A DNA stretch of 36,040 nt from Phaeoceros laevis (taxonomy: Eukaryota; Anthocerotophyta; Anthocerotopsida; Notothyladales): assembly GCA_049999765.1 (NCBI GenBank), contig JBNGIQ010005145.1, positions 1 through 36,040 of the forward strand, in the 5' to 3' direction. Numbering within the stretch: the first letter of the stretch is position 1; every line of letters starts with the position of its first letter. Shown here piece by piece: positions 10,938 through 21,216 of the stretch. Made by a program: the position numbers and the translations under genes. The notes under the pieces are model-generated. The model was not told where the DNA came from, did no database searches, and worked only from the letters and a program-made list of their open reading frames with translations.

Positions 10938-11341
10938 CATAGTATCATCAGGACACACACGCATAACGTAGGAACACCAGGTTATGCTGTAATGCCCAAT
11001 TTTAGGCCCTGTAGCATTTATGAATCTCAAGGATACATATCCTGCGCACAACTCACTTGGTCTCTCATTGTGCAAAGCAAAGCTCATGTGCTGCTGTTTT
11101 GGTTGAATTCCTGCACACAGAGTGGTTCATGATGTGAGACAGTGGATGCCCTGCAACCAACGCCCTCAACGCTAGCTGAGCCCTGCATCCAACACTCATG
11201 GCCTCCTCCCAGTTCTGCAGTTCCCCAGTTCCTAATCATCTTAGGAGGAAGACCCTGTGGGGTGTTTGCATTTCATACACACACACATACACACACTTGG
11301 TGTTCCTAGGTTGTGCATGTGTGTCCAAATGATACCATGTA
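10938..11341. repeat. Foldback repeat related to a copy at 16625-16870
   Basis: About 45 bp at 10938-10982 is inverted at 11297-11341 with roughly 85 percent identity by eye (core GGAACACCAGG / CTTGGTGTTCC). The left side, extended back to about 10754, also matches 16625-16870 in inverted orientation. The group looks like a dispersed low-copy transposon family. The superfamily is unknown. Confidence 0.5.
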
Positions 11342-13868
11342 CCAAATTCTGTCATATGATGTTTATATGATATTCCTTTGAGGTCCAAAGCATCTGAGCT
11401 TCTCACATACACTTGTGAGTTACATGGTGTTTAGCAAATATCTGCACATGTATATACTGACCTGTATGCATTTTTTCTGTACACATTTTCTGTCCTAACT
11501 TGCTTGTATGTCTTCTGTGACATTGCCCCTTGGCAATTACATGTATACCGGCAGATACATACTGTTCAGCCCAGATAACGACTTTGATACTATACCAATG
11601 AGGTACTGCCATTCGAGCATGTTCATTGAGGGCCAGGCTTATTGCTGAAAAATACAAATGCAGACATATGCTTTTTTTGTAGACTGTGTGACAGTAGATT
11701 CTACTATCCCTACAAAGCCGCTTAAAGCACTTTTAAGCTACTTCGTGTAGGTTGGGTAAAAGGCTGTAGACATGGCCTTAACTTGTGGCCGATAGCTGAA
11801 CAGCTAACGATGCCCAGGATACTCATTTATGAGTTACTACAGCAACTGCCTGATGACAGCTATCTGTTGACAGCCTCCAGGGCTAATGCCCAAAAATGGA
11901 ACAGCGCCATCTGGTCAAGCTTTTAAGAACGGCCTATTTTGGAAGAACCTTCCAGTTATACTCATGCCAGCTGATCTGCAATCATGCAATTACCTTCCCG
12001 CCCTTACCTCTCTTCAACATGAGTACCTGTTACCTACAATGTCTCTCCCGCCATTTCCATCCTTGCCTACCGCTATATAACCAGCCTTGGACATTTCTTG
12101 GGCACCAGTTTGGCTTCCACAATTCCTCTCCACTCTTTTGTTCTCCTCTGCTAAGTTTGCTTCTCTTCTGCCTGCCAACTCTTCCTCAATATGTTGTCCT
12201 ACAGCTAGCTTGTGCTAGCATCTATTCCTTTTTTTTCTGTCTCTCTGCCCTGCCTCACACACCTACGCTTCAGTCCTTTTGCTTGCCAAACACTCTACTG
12301 CAGCTGTTGAAACTTGCTAGCACCCGTTTTTTGCCTGTCCAATACTCAGCTTGAAACACACCTGCCTGAACACCGGTCCTGCTGCCTCTCACACCCACTA
12401 CACTTGATCATGGCTAGTAACTCGTCCAACAAGTCGGAATGCAGTATGCTGTCTGTTACAACCTAGCTTACCATTTTTTGTACTTCATACTTGCCCTTGA
12501 ATAAATTGTCCTTCGAATGGTGAGCTTTTGCGTGCTAACTATGACTGAATGTTTTTCAGCTCATTACCTGGAGGCCCTGACCTCATGCTCTAGTTGTGCT
12601 AGCATGTTGTTAGTAATTTCTTGATGATCGCTGATAAGTTGCTTTTGAGTGTTGATGGTTTTTGATGCACAGAACCGTGCAAAACTTGGATATGCCAATG
12701 GACCACCAGAAATCCAAGCAATGATGACTCTTTGGCATTGATGAAGGGGAGTTGAAGGCTCGTCCTTACCAGATGAGCGTTTGCTCATGAATGTTGGCTG
12801 TCGGATAAGGGGGTCTGGTTATTCCCTTCGAAGACTTGCCTTTGCATCAAATCCTTTGTTGTTGAAATGTTTTTTGAAATGTCTGCAAACTTGTGTTGGC
12901 TGAACCCTACATGCCATCAATGGCAACTAGTGTTATTTGCAGCCTTGTGGCTGACCTCTATTCGCGCCCTATGCCAAACATCAATACATTTTGATACCTT
13001 ATGCTGCAAACAGCCTCATATTGATCTGGACTTTTTGTAAGAAGTGTTTGTTGAAATGCCTTGAGCAGTAATGCTGTTTGAAACTTCCTTTCGATGGTCC
13101 TTCTGTAAAACATGGACCTGCAGCAGCTTGGCACAAACTGTGCACCTGCACATATTGTTCTGGCACCAAGCAAAATACCATGTGAACTTCGACAAAGCTG
13201 CTCGTTCCATACCTCTGTTAGTTATCATCTGACGCATACTAGTGTCATAATCTATGGCTCGGTCTTCTGTTTGCTGGTTCAGATGCGTTGTCCTGATACC
13301 GTGTGGGCTTCTCACATCCTGAACAAATGGACCAAAGGCTGCCTGAGGTCTTCTGTTGGAAGTTATCTATAAATACATCTACGACAACTATCTGGTTTCT
13401 GGCGTCGTGTATTCCAGTATTCCAAACGTCAGCATCATGTCCAAACGTTGTCCTCACCTGGAACATATCATTTTCAATTTTCAAAAGCACAAGTCCTCGT
13501 GAGGCAATGTTTTGCATCTTACGATTTACGTAAAAGTAACTCGTATGTATGTTTGTCAAGGAACACACTACGTGCATTTGCAGTGTGTATGTGTGTGATA
13601 CATCTAGGTATGTGATAAAACTTTTTTTTTTCTATACCTTGTGTATTTTACAAAGCTAAAGCATCATGACATGTGCTGGATGGGTATGGACTGTGCAAAG
13701 TGACATGTATATGGTCATACACACCCATGTGATACTTGCAACAGATAGCTGGCAATTCCAGGAAGTCGGACTTTTTATGAAACGTCCAACAGACTGCGGA
13801 TGTTTCCAGAAAATTCAAAAGGTTCGTCTTTGTCTTGTGCAAGAAGTAACGAGGTTAGCAAAACATAC

Positions 13869-13874
13869 ACGAGA
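13869..13874. repeat. Left 6-bp target duplication (ACGAGA)
   Basis: ACGAGA abuts the left terminal repeat and is repeated at 15041-15046 directly after the right terminal repeat. Confidence 0.6.
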
Positions 13875-14112
13875 GGCCCGTTCCTTAATTTGACGCAAGC
13901 ATTGAAGGCTGCCACGCGCGACATGGCCTGGCCCCGTGCGGTCAGAGAGGGGAGAGAGAGAACCTAAACCAGGCGGCAGGCCGCGGCATCTCTCGCGCGC
14001 GCGCGCGAGCACGCTTTGAGCTGCCGGGCTTGCGGGCCAGCACGCACCGTTGTCTCCCGGTTCCTGCGCTCCCTCATCCTACCGTCGCGCAAAACGGCGG
14101 GCCCGCCGTTCC
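13875..14112 (+). repeat. Left terminal inverted repeat of the 5S-bearing element
   Basis: It starts GGCCCGTTCCTTAATTTGAC and pairs with 14829-15040. Identity is very high for the outer 165 bp and then drops, with small indels. It includes a (GC)n run near 13992 and an 18-bp perfect palindrome at 14093-14110 (AACGGCGGG and its complement). Confidence 0.8.
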
Positions 14113-14231
14113 GCACAACGGCAGATGAGGGAGCACCCGTTCACGCCAACGGCGGCAAGGGGCTCCGTAACAAATGCATTCTTTGATGGTAAGGGTTATG
14201 GGTGATAGTCCGTGGGTGACAAACTTTGCCG

Positions 14232-14349
14232 TGGTGCGGTCATACCACGGCTACTACACCGGATCCCATCAAAACTCCGCAGTCAAGCGCCCTTGGGTCG
14301 GATCAGTACTGGGATGGGTGACCTCCCAGGAAGTCCCGATGCTGCACCC
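14232..14349 (+). rRNA. 5S rRNA-like sequence, probably a pseudogene
   Basis: About 118 nt match plant 5S rRNA along the whole length: GGTGCGGTCATACCA at the 5' side, CACCGGATCCCATCA, AAGCGCCCTTGGG in the A-box region, GGGATGGGTGACCTCC in the C-box region, and GCTGCACCC at the 3' end. A T-rich stretch right after it could end Pol III transcription. The first base of the usual GGGTGC start is T, and the normally invariant GAAGTTAAGC reads GCAGTCAAGC, which changes the internal promoter. No clear upstream TATA-like box is seen. It is a single copy inside a transposon-like element rather than in a tandem array, so it is probably a captured or derived copy. Confidence 0.85.
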
Positions 14350-14828
14350 ATTTTTCTTCTACTTCTATTTGTTATTGCAACAAAATATGGGACCAACACA
14401 CAACATTGTTCTTCTTTTTAATGTGCTTTGGATTGGTGTTTGGCAACATTGTCTTTGTTTAAAAGGTCGCATGGCCGGTACACCCAAATGCCTTGCACAC
14501 CTCTTTCCATGGCGATGGAACATGGCTATCATGTGCCATGACAATATGCCGCCATGCATGCGATGTACCCATGTGCCATAGAGAGAGAGGAAAGATTGTT
14601 TACCCACTACTTCAAAATAAAAGAAATAGAAAAAGAAAAATTCCCACTTACATGCCACTACTACTAATGTAAAACGTCAACAAAGAGGGTTGTCCCCCAC
14701 TTGTAAAAGCGTGGTGTACGTCATAAAACCCTTGTAGACACTAAGGTAGTCTAGATCTAGCACATGCATGAAGCCAAACCCGTATGGAAAACCGTCCCCA
14801 CGGACCCCACCCCACTCCTACTCCTAAT

Positions 14829-15040
14829 CGGGAACGGCAGGCTCGCCGTTCCGCGCAACGGCAGGATGGAGAGAACGGAGCGTGCTTGCCCGCAAGCCCG
14901 GCAGCCCAAGGCGCGCGCGCGAGAGATGCCGCGGGCCCGCCGCCTGGTTTAGGTTCTCTCTCTCCCCTCTCTGACCGCACGGGGGCAGGCCAGGTCGCGC
15001 GTGGCAGCCTTCAATGCTTGCGTCAAATTAAGGAACGGGC
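14829..15040 (-). repeat. Right terminal inverted repeat of the 5S-bearing element
   Basis: This is the inverted partner of 13875-14112, ending GGAACGGGC at 15040. Apparent long reading frames across it (such as 14784-15200) mirror those across the left arm and come from the repeat itself. Confidence 0.8.
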
Positions 15041-17520
15041 ACGAGATGTACGTTGCCTAACAACGCATTATTTTCGCAAGACTTGGCGAAGACCTTGCCT
15101 TTCACACTTTGCTATTTTTGATAGCCGCAGTCCTAAACAGACAGCTGATAAGTGGACAGACAGCCACGCTAGTCTGATGGTGCAGAGCACCGCCACCTGA
15201 AGATCTCGCCAGCCCCCAAAGGACAGTCTTGTGTTCTTTATCTTAAAAAAATCGCCACTTGCTAACGATGACCAGGCCAGTGTAATTATGCGCCCTGATG
15301 CCCAGCTTTGTTATAAGCAGTACTCCTCCCGTTCAGTTCGCATTCTCTCGCACTCTCTGTCCCGCTCACGTCCCTTCTACCAGAATGCTGTCACTCTTCA
15401 TCTAGCTGCTCTACCTTCGGAATCCTCATCCAGTTGTTTTGTCCTCAGTATTGGTGCCCTCAGTGTTGTGGCCCTGCCTACAGTGGCCTTCTGTCTGTTT
15501 GCCAAACAAGCTGCCTCTGTCCCTACCCCAGTCATCTGCAGTTCACAGCTCTCACTTCCCTCACATTGTTCCTCTCAGCCTACATTTTTTCTGTCCACGG
15601 TCCCTACAAATCTCTGTTTCTCAGCCCTCACGGTTTTTAGGTCTTCAGTCTGATAGACCTCACAGCTTCAGATCTCTTGCCCGGCAATTCACAAGCCTCA
15701 CACCCTGATTGTTCAAGTGAAGAGTTAGCATAACCTGCTAGTCTGAGAGTATCCCTTGGAGCACAAGTGAAGGAAGGAGGTGACCTGCACAGCAACATGA
15801 CACAACAGGAGGCACAGGTTAATCTTTGATTGTAGAATGGCCAGTCAGATACATTTCATCCAGCTTGCTAGGTTCTAACATTTGCTGCATGAAGGAAATA
15901 ACCCAACAGATGATCGCTTGCACAAGTCTTTTTGGGACAGGTTTGCTAAAAGGCCTTCCAGAAACCTGTGCAATGATCCCACTTGGCACTAATGAGGAGT
16001 GGGTGCGGCATGGCTCACCCCTATGTGCCAAAACTGATTTGGTTGGTACACCTGGGATGCCGTCCTGAGCAAGATTAGTCGCCAGCAGCCTTGGCTGCAG
16101 GCTTTGTACATGTCCCGGTTAGTAAACATGGTTGATGGCTTTGTCACGCTTGCATTTTTTGCAACTTAGTAAAATGCTTGGAGTTTTGTTGTCACACCTG
16201 TTTTTGCGACTGGGAACGATTCAAAGGATTGGGAACCAGCAGAGGCAGCCTGCCTATCCACCTGCTGCCTAGACCAGGCACACTGCCTTACACCAAGGTA
16301 TGTACTCCTGTCTCCTGCTGCAAAATAACGGCAAGTCAGGGTTTGAATGATTGTCATTCGTAGCACACGTTAGCAGTTTGCAAAAAAGGCCAAATGTCAC
16401 GATATGCTTTGCTACAGCAAACTTCCAGACGGTAAATCGCTCTCCCACGGTCTGGTAAGACATGCTGGCAAGCGCCACAAGTACGCTCGTCCCTGATAGC
16501 TGTCCAGAGTGCACAATTCTAGTCTAGGACTTTGTCAGATCCTTTGAAAAATGGCAAATTTCTTGGACATCAGCCAGACGACTGCTGGCTTATGGTCTCC
16601 TTGTATGCATGTATGTACGCAAACACACACCTGGTGTTCCCTGGTTGTGCGTGTGTGTCCTGATGGTACTGTGTGTCATATTTTTTATGCTTCAGTTTTT
16701 AAGCTGCTGAGTTTTGATGTATCTTGAGTTGCCCACATGCATGTGGAAAGGAACGTAACCAAGGGGCATACCCTTGAAATACACTTTTCTGCTTACACAT
16801 GTTATCCTAAAATGTTTCATTTGATGTTGCTGCCCGCTGGCAGATTTTTGCTAAGTCATATTACATGACTCCAGCAGTCGAGCCAAGTCTTGGACACTTT
16901 TACCACTTTGGTAAACCAATAGAGCATTTAAATCTGGTAGGCTCACAAAACTTATCAGTCAAGATGCTTTTACTGTTTTACCATTGTACAGTACAATGGT
17001 AAATAGGTTTTTCTAAAAGCAGATGGCTTGACAGATGATGCCACCTTCCATGCAGTGTCGCCCAAGGCTTTTTTCTAGCTTAAAAGCTGGTGAACAGGTT
17101 ACGTGGCTCGCCCTTGTGGTGGACTGAGTTCTAGCACATGCTGTTTAGGGCTAACATTTATTAGCTGCCAAGCCACTAGGCTGATGACTGTCATTATCTA
17201 ACCATTTCCTAGGCACAGTTCCAAATTTTGGTACGCTTTTTATGAACGGCCAGGTTTGGAAGCATCTTCCAGAAACATCTTACTTTACCTGTATGTTGAG
17301 GACAATCATGTAACCGCCTCTTGGGTAGATGCCCAAGTATTGAGGGGTCGAATGAGTGCAAGACTTTTTGAGCTGCTGTTTATGGGGGTATCTTCCAGAA
17401 AGGCACTGCTGGACTTGTCAGTTTTTCTCAATCATGTAGCTGTCATCTCGTTTAGCCTACTCACGATGCCGTTGGACATGCTACTGCTACGGCCATCACC
17501 CTTGCCAGCTACAATGCCAG
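15041..17520. other. Intergenic, no gene recognised
   Basis: A CT-rich reading frame at 15231-15653 has low-complexity Ser/Leu/Pro/Cys composition and no domain. The segment 16625-16870 is a diverged inverted copy of 10754-10985. An 11-bp perfect inverted repeat with a one-base spacer lies at 16979-17001 (TACCATTGTAC arms). Around 17240-17275 a short motif (ACGGCC...GGAAGCATCTTCCAGAAAC) resembles one near 11930, which suggests further dispersed repeats. Confidence 0.4.
16979..17001. repeat. 11-bp inverted repeat hairpin
   Basis: TACCATTGTAC, one A, then GTACAATGGTA. The pairing is perfect. The role is unknown. Confidence 0.6.
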
Positions 17521-18560
17521 CTGCTAGGCTGGTGGGCACCAGCTTGGTGGACATGTATGCAATATGTGGTGAGCTGGAAGGTACATGCCAGGTTTTGGAC
17601 AGATCTTGATTGCTGGGTATGCACAGCAAGGGCTCGGCCAAGAGGCGCTTGTTGTGTATGGAGAAACAGAGGAGGCGGGCTTGATTCTGGTTACTCATGT
17701 TACTTTTTTTTGCCTTCTGAAGGCGTGTTCAAGCACCGGTACCTTGTAGAAGGGCAGGGAGCTGCACTCAGTGATTGTGAGAAGAGGTTTGCTCGATGGT
17801 GCAGTGGTGGGCGCTTACCTGAGGGAGATGTATGCAAAATGTGGTGAGCTTGAAGGTGCATGCCAAGTTTTTGACAGCATGGACACAAAGAATGTGGGAA
17901 CATGGAATGCCCTGATTGCTAGGTATGCACAACAAGGACTCCGCCAAAAGGCGCTTGTTGTGTATGGACAAGTGGAGAAGACGGGCCTCATTCTGGCTAA
18001 CCATGTTACTTTTGCTTGCCTTCTGATGGCGTGTGCAAGCACTGGTGCCTTGCAGGAGGGCAGGGAGCTGCACTCAACGATTATCAAAAGAGGCCTGCTG
18101 GATGGTGTAGTGGTGGGCACCAGACTGGTGGACATGCATGCAATATGTGGTGAGCTGGAAGGTGCACACTAGGTTTTTGACAGCATAGACACAAAGAGTG
18201 TGGTGACATCGAATGCCCTGATTGCTGGGTATGCACAACAAGGACTCGGCCAAGAGGCGCTTGTTGTGTATGGAGAAATGGATGAGGTGCGCTTGTTATG
18301 TATGGAGAAATGGAAGAGGCGAGCCTCATTCTGGGCTAACCATGTTACTTCTGTTTGCATTCTGAAGGCGTGTTGAAGCACCGGTACCTTGTAGAAGGGC
18401 AGGGAGCTGCACTCAATGATTGTGAAAAGAGGTCTGCTCGGTGGTGTAGTGGCGATGCCGTTGGACATGCTACTGCTACGACAATTACCCATGCCATCTA
18501 TAATTGGAAGCTTGTGAACATACGCTGCTAGAGCTGCTTTACAGCTGCTGACGAGATGAC
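17521..18560 (+). pseudogene. Pentatricopeptide repeat (PLS-type) pseudogene fragment
   Basis: Recurring PPR blocks are visible: DMYAICGELEG at 17550, EMYAKCGELEG at 17825 and DMHAICGELEG at 18131. Each is linked by NALIA.YAQQGL, then HVTFACLL.ACASTGALQEGREL and GLLDG.VVG segments. The second spacing of 306 bp equals 102 codons, the usual length of a P-L-S triplet. The clearest in-frame stretch is 17771-18172. Frameshifts and stops (for example TAG near 18170) disable it. A partial further copy at 18361-18460 repeats the TGTAGAAGGGCAGGGAGCTG block. PPR proteins bind organelle RNA. No E or DYW domain is seen here. Confidence 0.8.
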
Positions 18561-18599
18561 GGCTGCTGGGCAGGCGAGGGTGCGAGTGTGAGGGATCCA

Positions 18600-19987
18600 T
18601 GGGCAACTGCAGTTGCTAGGCACGATCATAGCAGACAGGAGTACTTAAACACTATGTCCCGTCGACTTCTCTGGTGATTTACCCTATGCAACATATTTAA
18701 CTAAATAAATACACCACATGACATTACAAGCTTGTCATGACAGCCCTGCATCACATGAAGTCCCGTGCGCATCACATGTGCCATGTCCTGTTGGGGGGCA
18801 AGGTGATATCTATCCCCCGTGCCATGTAAGTGATCGTTGCGATACGTGCAATGTAGGTGATCTTTGAGACATGTGCCCTAGTGATATATGAACAGCTCAT
18901 GCACCTCCACCCATGTGCATGAGGTTCGCTATCGGGCTCTCCGACAGCTCCCACGGCCGGCGAAGCCGAACACGTACCCTTCTCTTATAACAAGGTCTCC
19001 GATTAAACGGTTACAGTCTCCCCCCGTAACTGTTTGGTGCAAATTGTACTGGACAGTTAGGTATGTTGTAAAAAAAACACGAATTTTTACGGTTTTCATG
19101 ACACAACATGAAAAAGTTTTCTTTTAAAAAAGTTTAGTACGAACCGAAACCTCAAAACCCTTAGTTTACAAGTCTTTGTCCAATGTGCCCGTCCGTAGAG
19201 TGCGTTGAAGTACATCACATCTTGTAATTTACATGTTTCCATGTGAGGTACCGGGCATCCGGTAGAAGTGCATATGTGAGGTACCAGACATTAAATTGAG
19301 AGCATCGGAAGTGCACATGTGAGGTACTGGATGTCCGGTACATTACAGTATCTTTTTAAATTGAGAACATCAATGGACAATAATGAAATTATTTCACAAC
19401 ATGCACTATTTGGATAAAGATTCTTTTCTCTTCAAGATTGTGTTTGTACATAATTCCATATAAAAGTACAAAAAAGGTAGTTTTACATACAATTATTTTC
19501 GACAATGGGCCTTCGCTATGTAAAGGCATATCACTGATGTGAAGGAACATATTGTCCGAAGCATACTTGTAAGCTACCACTTCGTGGGCACATGCACTTG
19601 TAAAATGAGCATGGGCATTATAAATGGGCAAGTACCAATTACGGGGCTATCCTCCACGGATGTATTTACCTATAGGCCGTATAAATGAAGTATGAGCAAA
19701 AAAGAGCTTATTTTTCCTTGTACATATCACGAAGTAGTTAAATATCCATCACAACTCTATCTTGTACAAGACATCCGGTACCTAGAGGTCTACATGGAGG
19801 CATGTGTAAATGATGGAAAAAAGGAATAAGGGATAGGTTATATTGGATGTCCGGTACATCATATGACCCCAAGATGAACCCGGTACTCCTCTCATAAGAA
19901 TCCTTGATTAGGTGCGCATTTTGTTGAAAACGAAACGCCCGGTCGTTTTAAAGGTGAAGGGTTAAACTATTAGAGATTGGACAATAA
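18600..19987. other. Intergenic with scattered short repeats
   Basis: No gene is seen. The motif GTGAGGTAC followed by a variable CATCCGGTA-like block recurs at about 19243, 19277 and 19319, with related GTCCGGTAC blocks near 19333, 19773 and 19849. Two loosely similar segments, about 18975-19010 and 19880-19915, suggest another diverged repeat. Confidence 0.4.
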
Positions 19988-20318
19988 GGGCCCCTTTCCA
20001 TGTGAGGGCTTCGTAGACTTTTTTGCTAAAAATGGGTCAAAAACCCCTGGGACCGAAGATTCCCTTTTCGTCAACCCCCCCCCTCTTTCGTAAGCTCTGA
20101 CAGGTTTTGGGTGCGAACGGGCACATGCCGGTCCACCTACCGGCGCGGGCCCGCTCGCCTTACTCATGGCATTGCCGCCGCCAATCTGCCGGACGCGCTG
20201 AGCCGGTTGCCCTGGTAGTTGGCCCTTTTACAATTGGAGAAGGCCTTTTCCCGTCCGTGACATGGGAAGTCCAGGTCTCCTCCGTAAAGTTTACGGAGCG
20301 GCACATGGAAAGGAGCCC
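19988..20318. mobile_element. Tourist/Harbinger-like MITE A, TAA target duplication
   Basis: The ends GGGCCCCTTTCCATGTG (19988) and the inverse CACATGGAAAGGAGCCC (ending 20318) pair with one mismatch. Each is flanked by TAA (19985-19987 and 20319-20321). The 3-bp TWA duplication and short GC-rich TIR fit PIF/Harbinger. There is no coding capacity. Its right-hand 80 bp recurs at 21017-21099. Confidence 0.7.
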
Positions 20319-20351
20319 TAAGCTTCTTTTATAATAGGGGGACTCAAAGGT

Positions 20352-20399
20352 CACTCCGTCGACCTCGACGGAGTGCCCCGTCGAGGGCCTTCGACGGGG
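20352..20399. repeat. Two adjacent GC-rich hairpins
   Basis: CACTCCGTCGA pairs with TCGACGGAGTG (20352-20375, two-base loop). CCCCGTCGA pairs with TCGACGGGG (20376-20399, six-base loop). Both share the GTCGA core. They lie between two MITEs. Confidence 0.7.
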
Positions 20400-20563
20400 T
20401 TGCCCATCGAGCCTGACGGGGCACCATGCGAGGTACCCTGTGCGGGAAGTACCCGACCCGTCCCCGACCGAATTGAGCCCGTCGAGGCAGCCCAACGGGC
20501 CCCACAATCGTTTTTTTTGGGTTAAAAATCATCCCGTTGGGACCGCCCGTCTTCCTTCCCTAA

Positions 20564-20956
20564 GGCTGGGTTTGCATGAGACCCAGACCCAGAAGTGCAC
20601 GACGCACTTCCGGGTCGGTGGGTAATTCGCATGCTACCCGCAAGTCCACCGGGCAAGGGAAAACGACCTGTCCGTGTCGGTTGTGGCTCACCGGATGCGC
20701 CAGTGATCAAGCCAAAAAAAAGTTAAGTTAGACCCCCATCGCACTAGTGATTCGAGGCCGGGGCGCTTATTGGCCTAGCCACTGACATGTCACCGGCTCC
20801 GGGACCCAGAGAAGTCTAGGTGTACCTAAAAAAAGACGCAGAGTTTTTCCTCTGGTACAGAGCGGGGCTCTTGGCTACGCGACAAAATAGTTCCATGTCT
20901 TTAGGTAGGCCAAGTTCCGGGTTCGAGGCTAGTCTGGGTCTCATGCAAACCTACCC
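20564..20956. mobile_element. Tourist/Harbinger-like MITE B, TAA target duplication
   Basis: The left end GGCTGGGTTTGCATGAGACC and its inverted right end match at 23 of 25 positions by eye. Both are flanked by TAA (20561-20563 and 20957-20959). The 393-bp interior has no transposase. The first 10 bp of the TIR, GGCTGGGTTT, equal the candidate left end of the autonomous Harbinger at 31974, which points to that element family as the likely source of mobilisation. Confidence 0.75.
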
Positions 20957-20960
20957 TAAT

Positions 20961-21072
20961 GGGAGAAGGCCTTTTTCCGTCCGTGACATTGGAAGTCCAG
21001 GTCTCCTCCGTAAAGTGGGAGAAGGCCTTTTCGCGTCCGTGATATTGGAAGTCCAGGTCTCCTCCGTAAAGT
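20961..21072 (+). repeat. 56-bp tandem duplication
   Basis: Two units, 20961-21016 and 21017-21072, both start GGGAGAAGGCC and end CTCCTCCGTAAAGT. A third, dispersed copy lies within MITE A at about 20237-20290. The second unit is followed by a MITE A-type right end (CACATGGAAAGGGGCCCC), so this is probably part of another, rearranged copy of that family. Confidence 0.75.
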
Positions 21073-21216
21073 GTACGGAGCGGCACATGGAAAGGGGCCC
21101 CAAGCTTATTAAAACTGGCTGTCTCTGTCCAAACTGGGGCAGGCGAAACCCGTGCTGTAAAACTGAAGTGCCGGACAGGTGCGTCACCCCAGAGTACCAG
21201 TTTAGGGAACCCCAGG

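Larger units (their letters stand above)
9785..13874. other. Mostly repeat-like DNA, no gene recognised
   Basis: Short frames occur on both strands but none has a recognised domain. Minus-strand frames at 12564-12788 (helical, ends at a possible donor) and 12958-13577 are the best candidates for stray exons. A foldback repeat lies at 10938-11341. A region with a TATA-like CTATATAACC near 12070, CT-rich sequence, and AATAAA near 12500 resembles an LTR, but no partner copy or target duplication was found. Confidence 0.45.
13875..15040. mobile_element. Long-TIR element enclosing a 5S rRNA-like sequence
   Basis: The left arm from 13875 and the right arm ending at 15040 are inverted copies, near-identical over about 165 bp and still similar further in. 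ACGAGA occurs directly outside both ends (13869-13874 and 15041-15046), consistent with a 6-bp target duplication. There is no transposase. TIRs over 150 bp suggest a Mutator-like non-autonomous or foldback element, but MULE duplications are usually about 9 bp, so the class is open. The 700-bp interior holds the 5S-like sequence near its left end. Confidence 0.75.

Noticed and set aside
12958-13577. Minus-strand gene from several overlapping 60-110-codon ORFs
   Set aside because: Frames look partly protein-like, but no consistent exon phases, family match or start could be found. Kept only as a note in the intergenic entry.
13992-14008. (GC)n run as a Z-DNA or regulatory site
   Set aside because: It is part of the terminal repeat and also present, slightly shorter, in the other arm. 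No independent evidence of function.
14784-15200. 138-codon ORF across the right inverted arm
   Set aside because: The same peptide stretch appears in the frame over the left arm (13815-14012 on the other strand), so it reflects the inverted repeat and GC-rich composition, not a gene.
15231-15653. 140-codon Ser/Leu-rich ORF as a secreted or membrane protein
   Set aside because: CT-rich DNA gives three overlapping frames of similar length here. There is no domain, splice support or codon bias pointing to one of them.
20705-20800. tRNA-derived SINE on the minus strand within MITE B
   Set aside because: A box-like GTGGCTAGGCC, B box-like GGCCTCGAATCAC and a T run are present, but the boxes are only about 23 nt apart, too close for a tRNA-type promoter.
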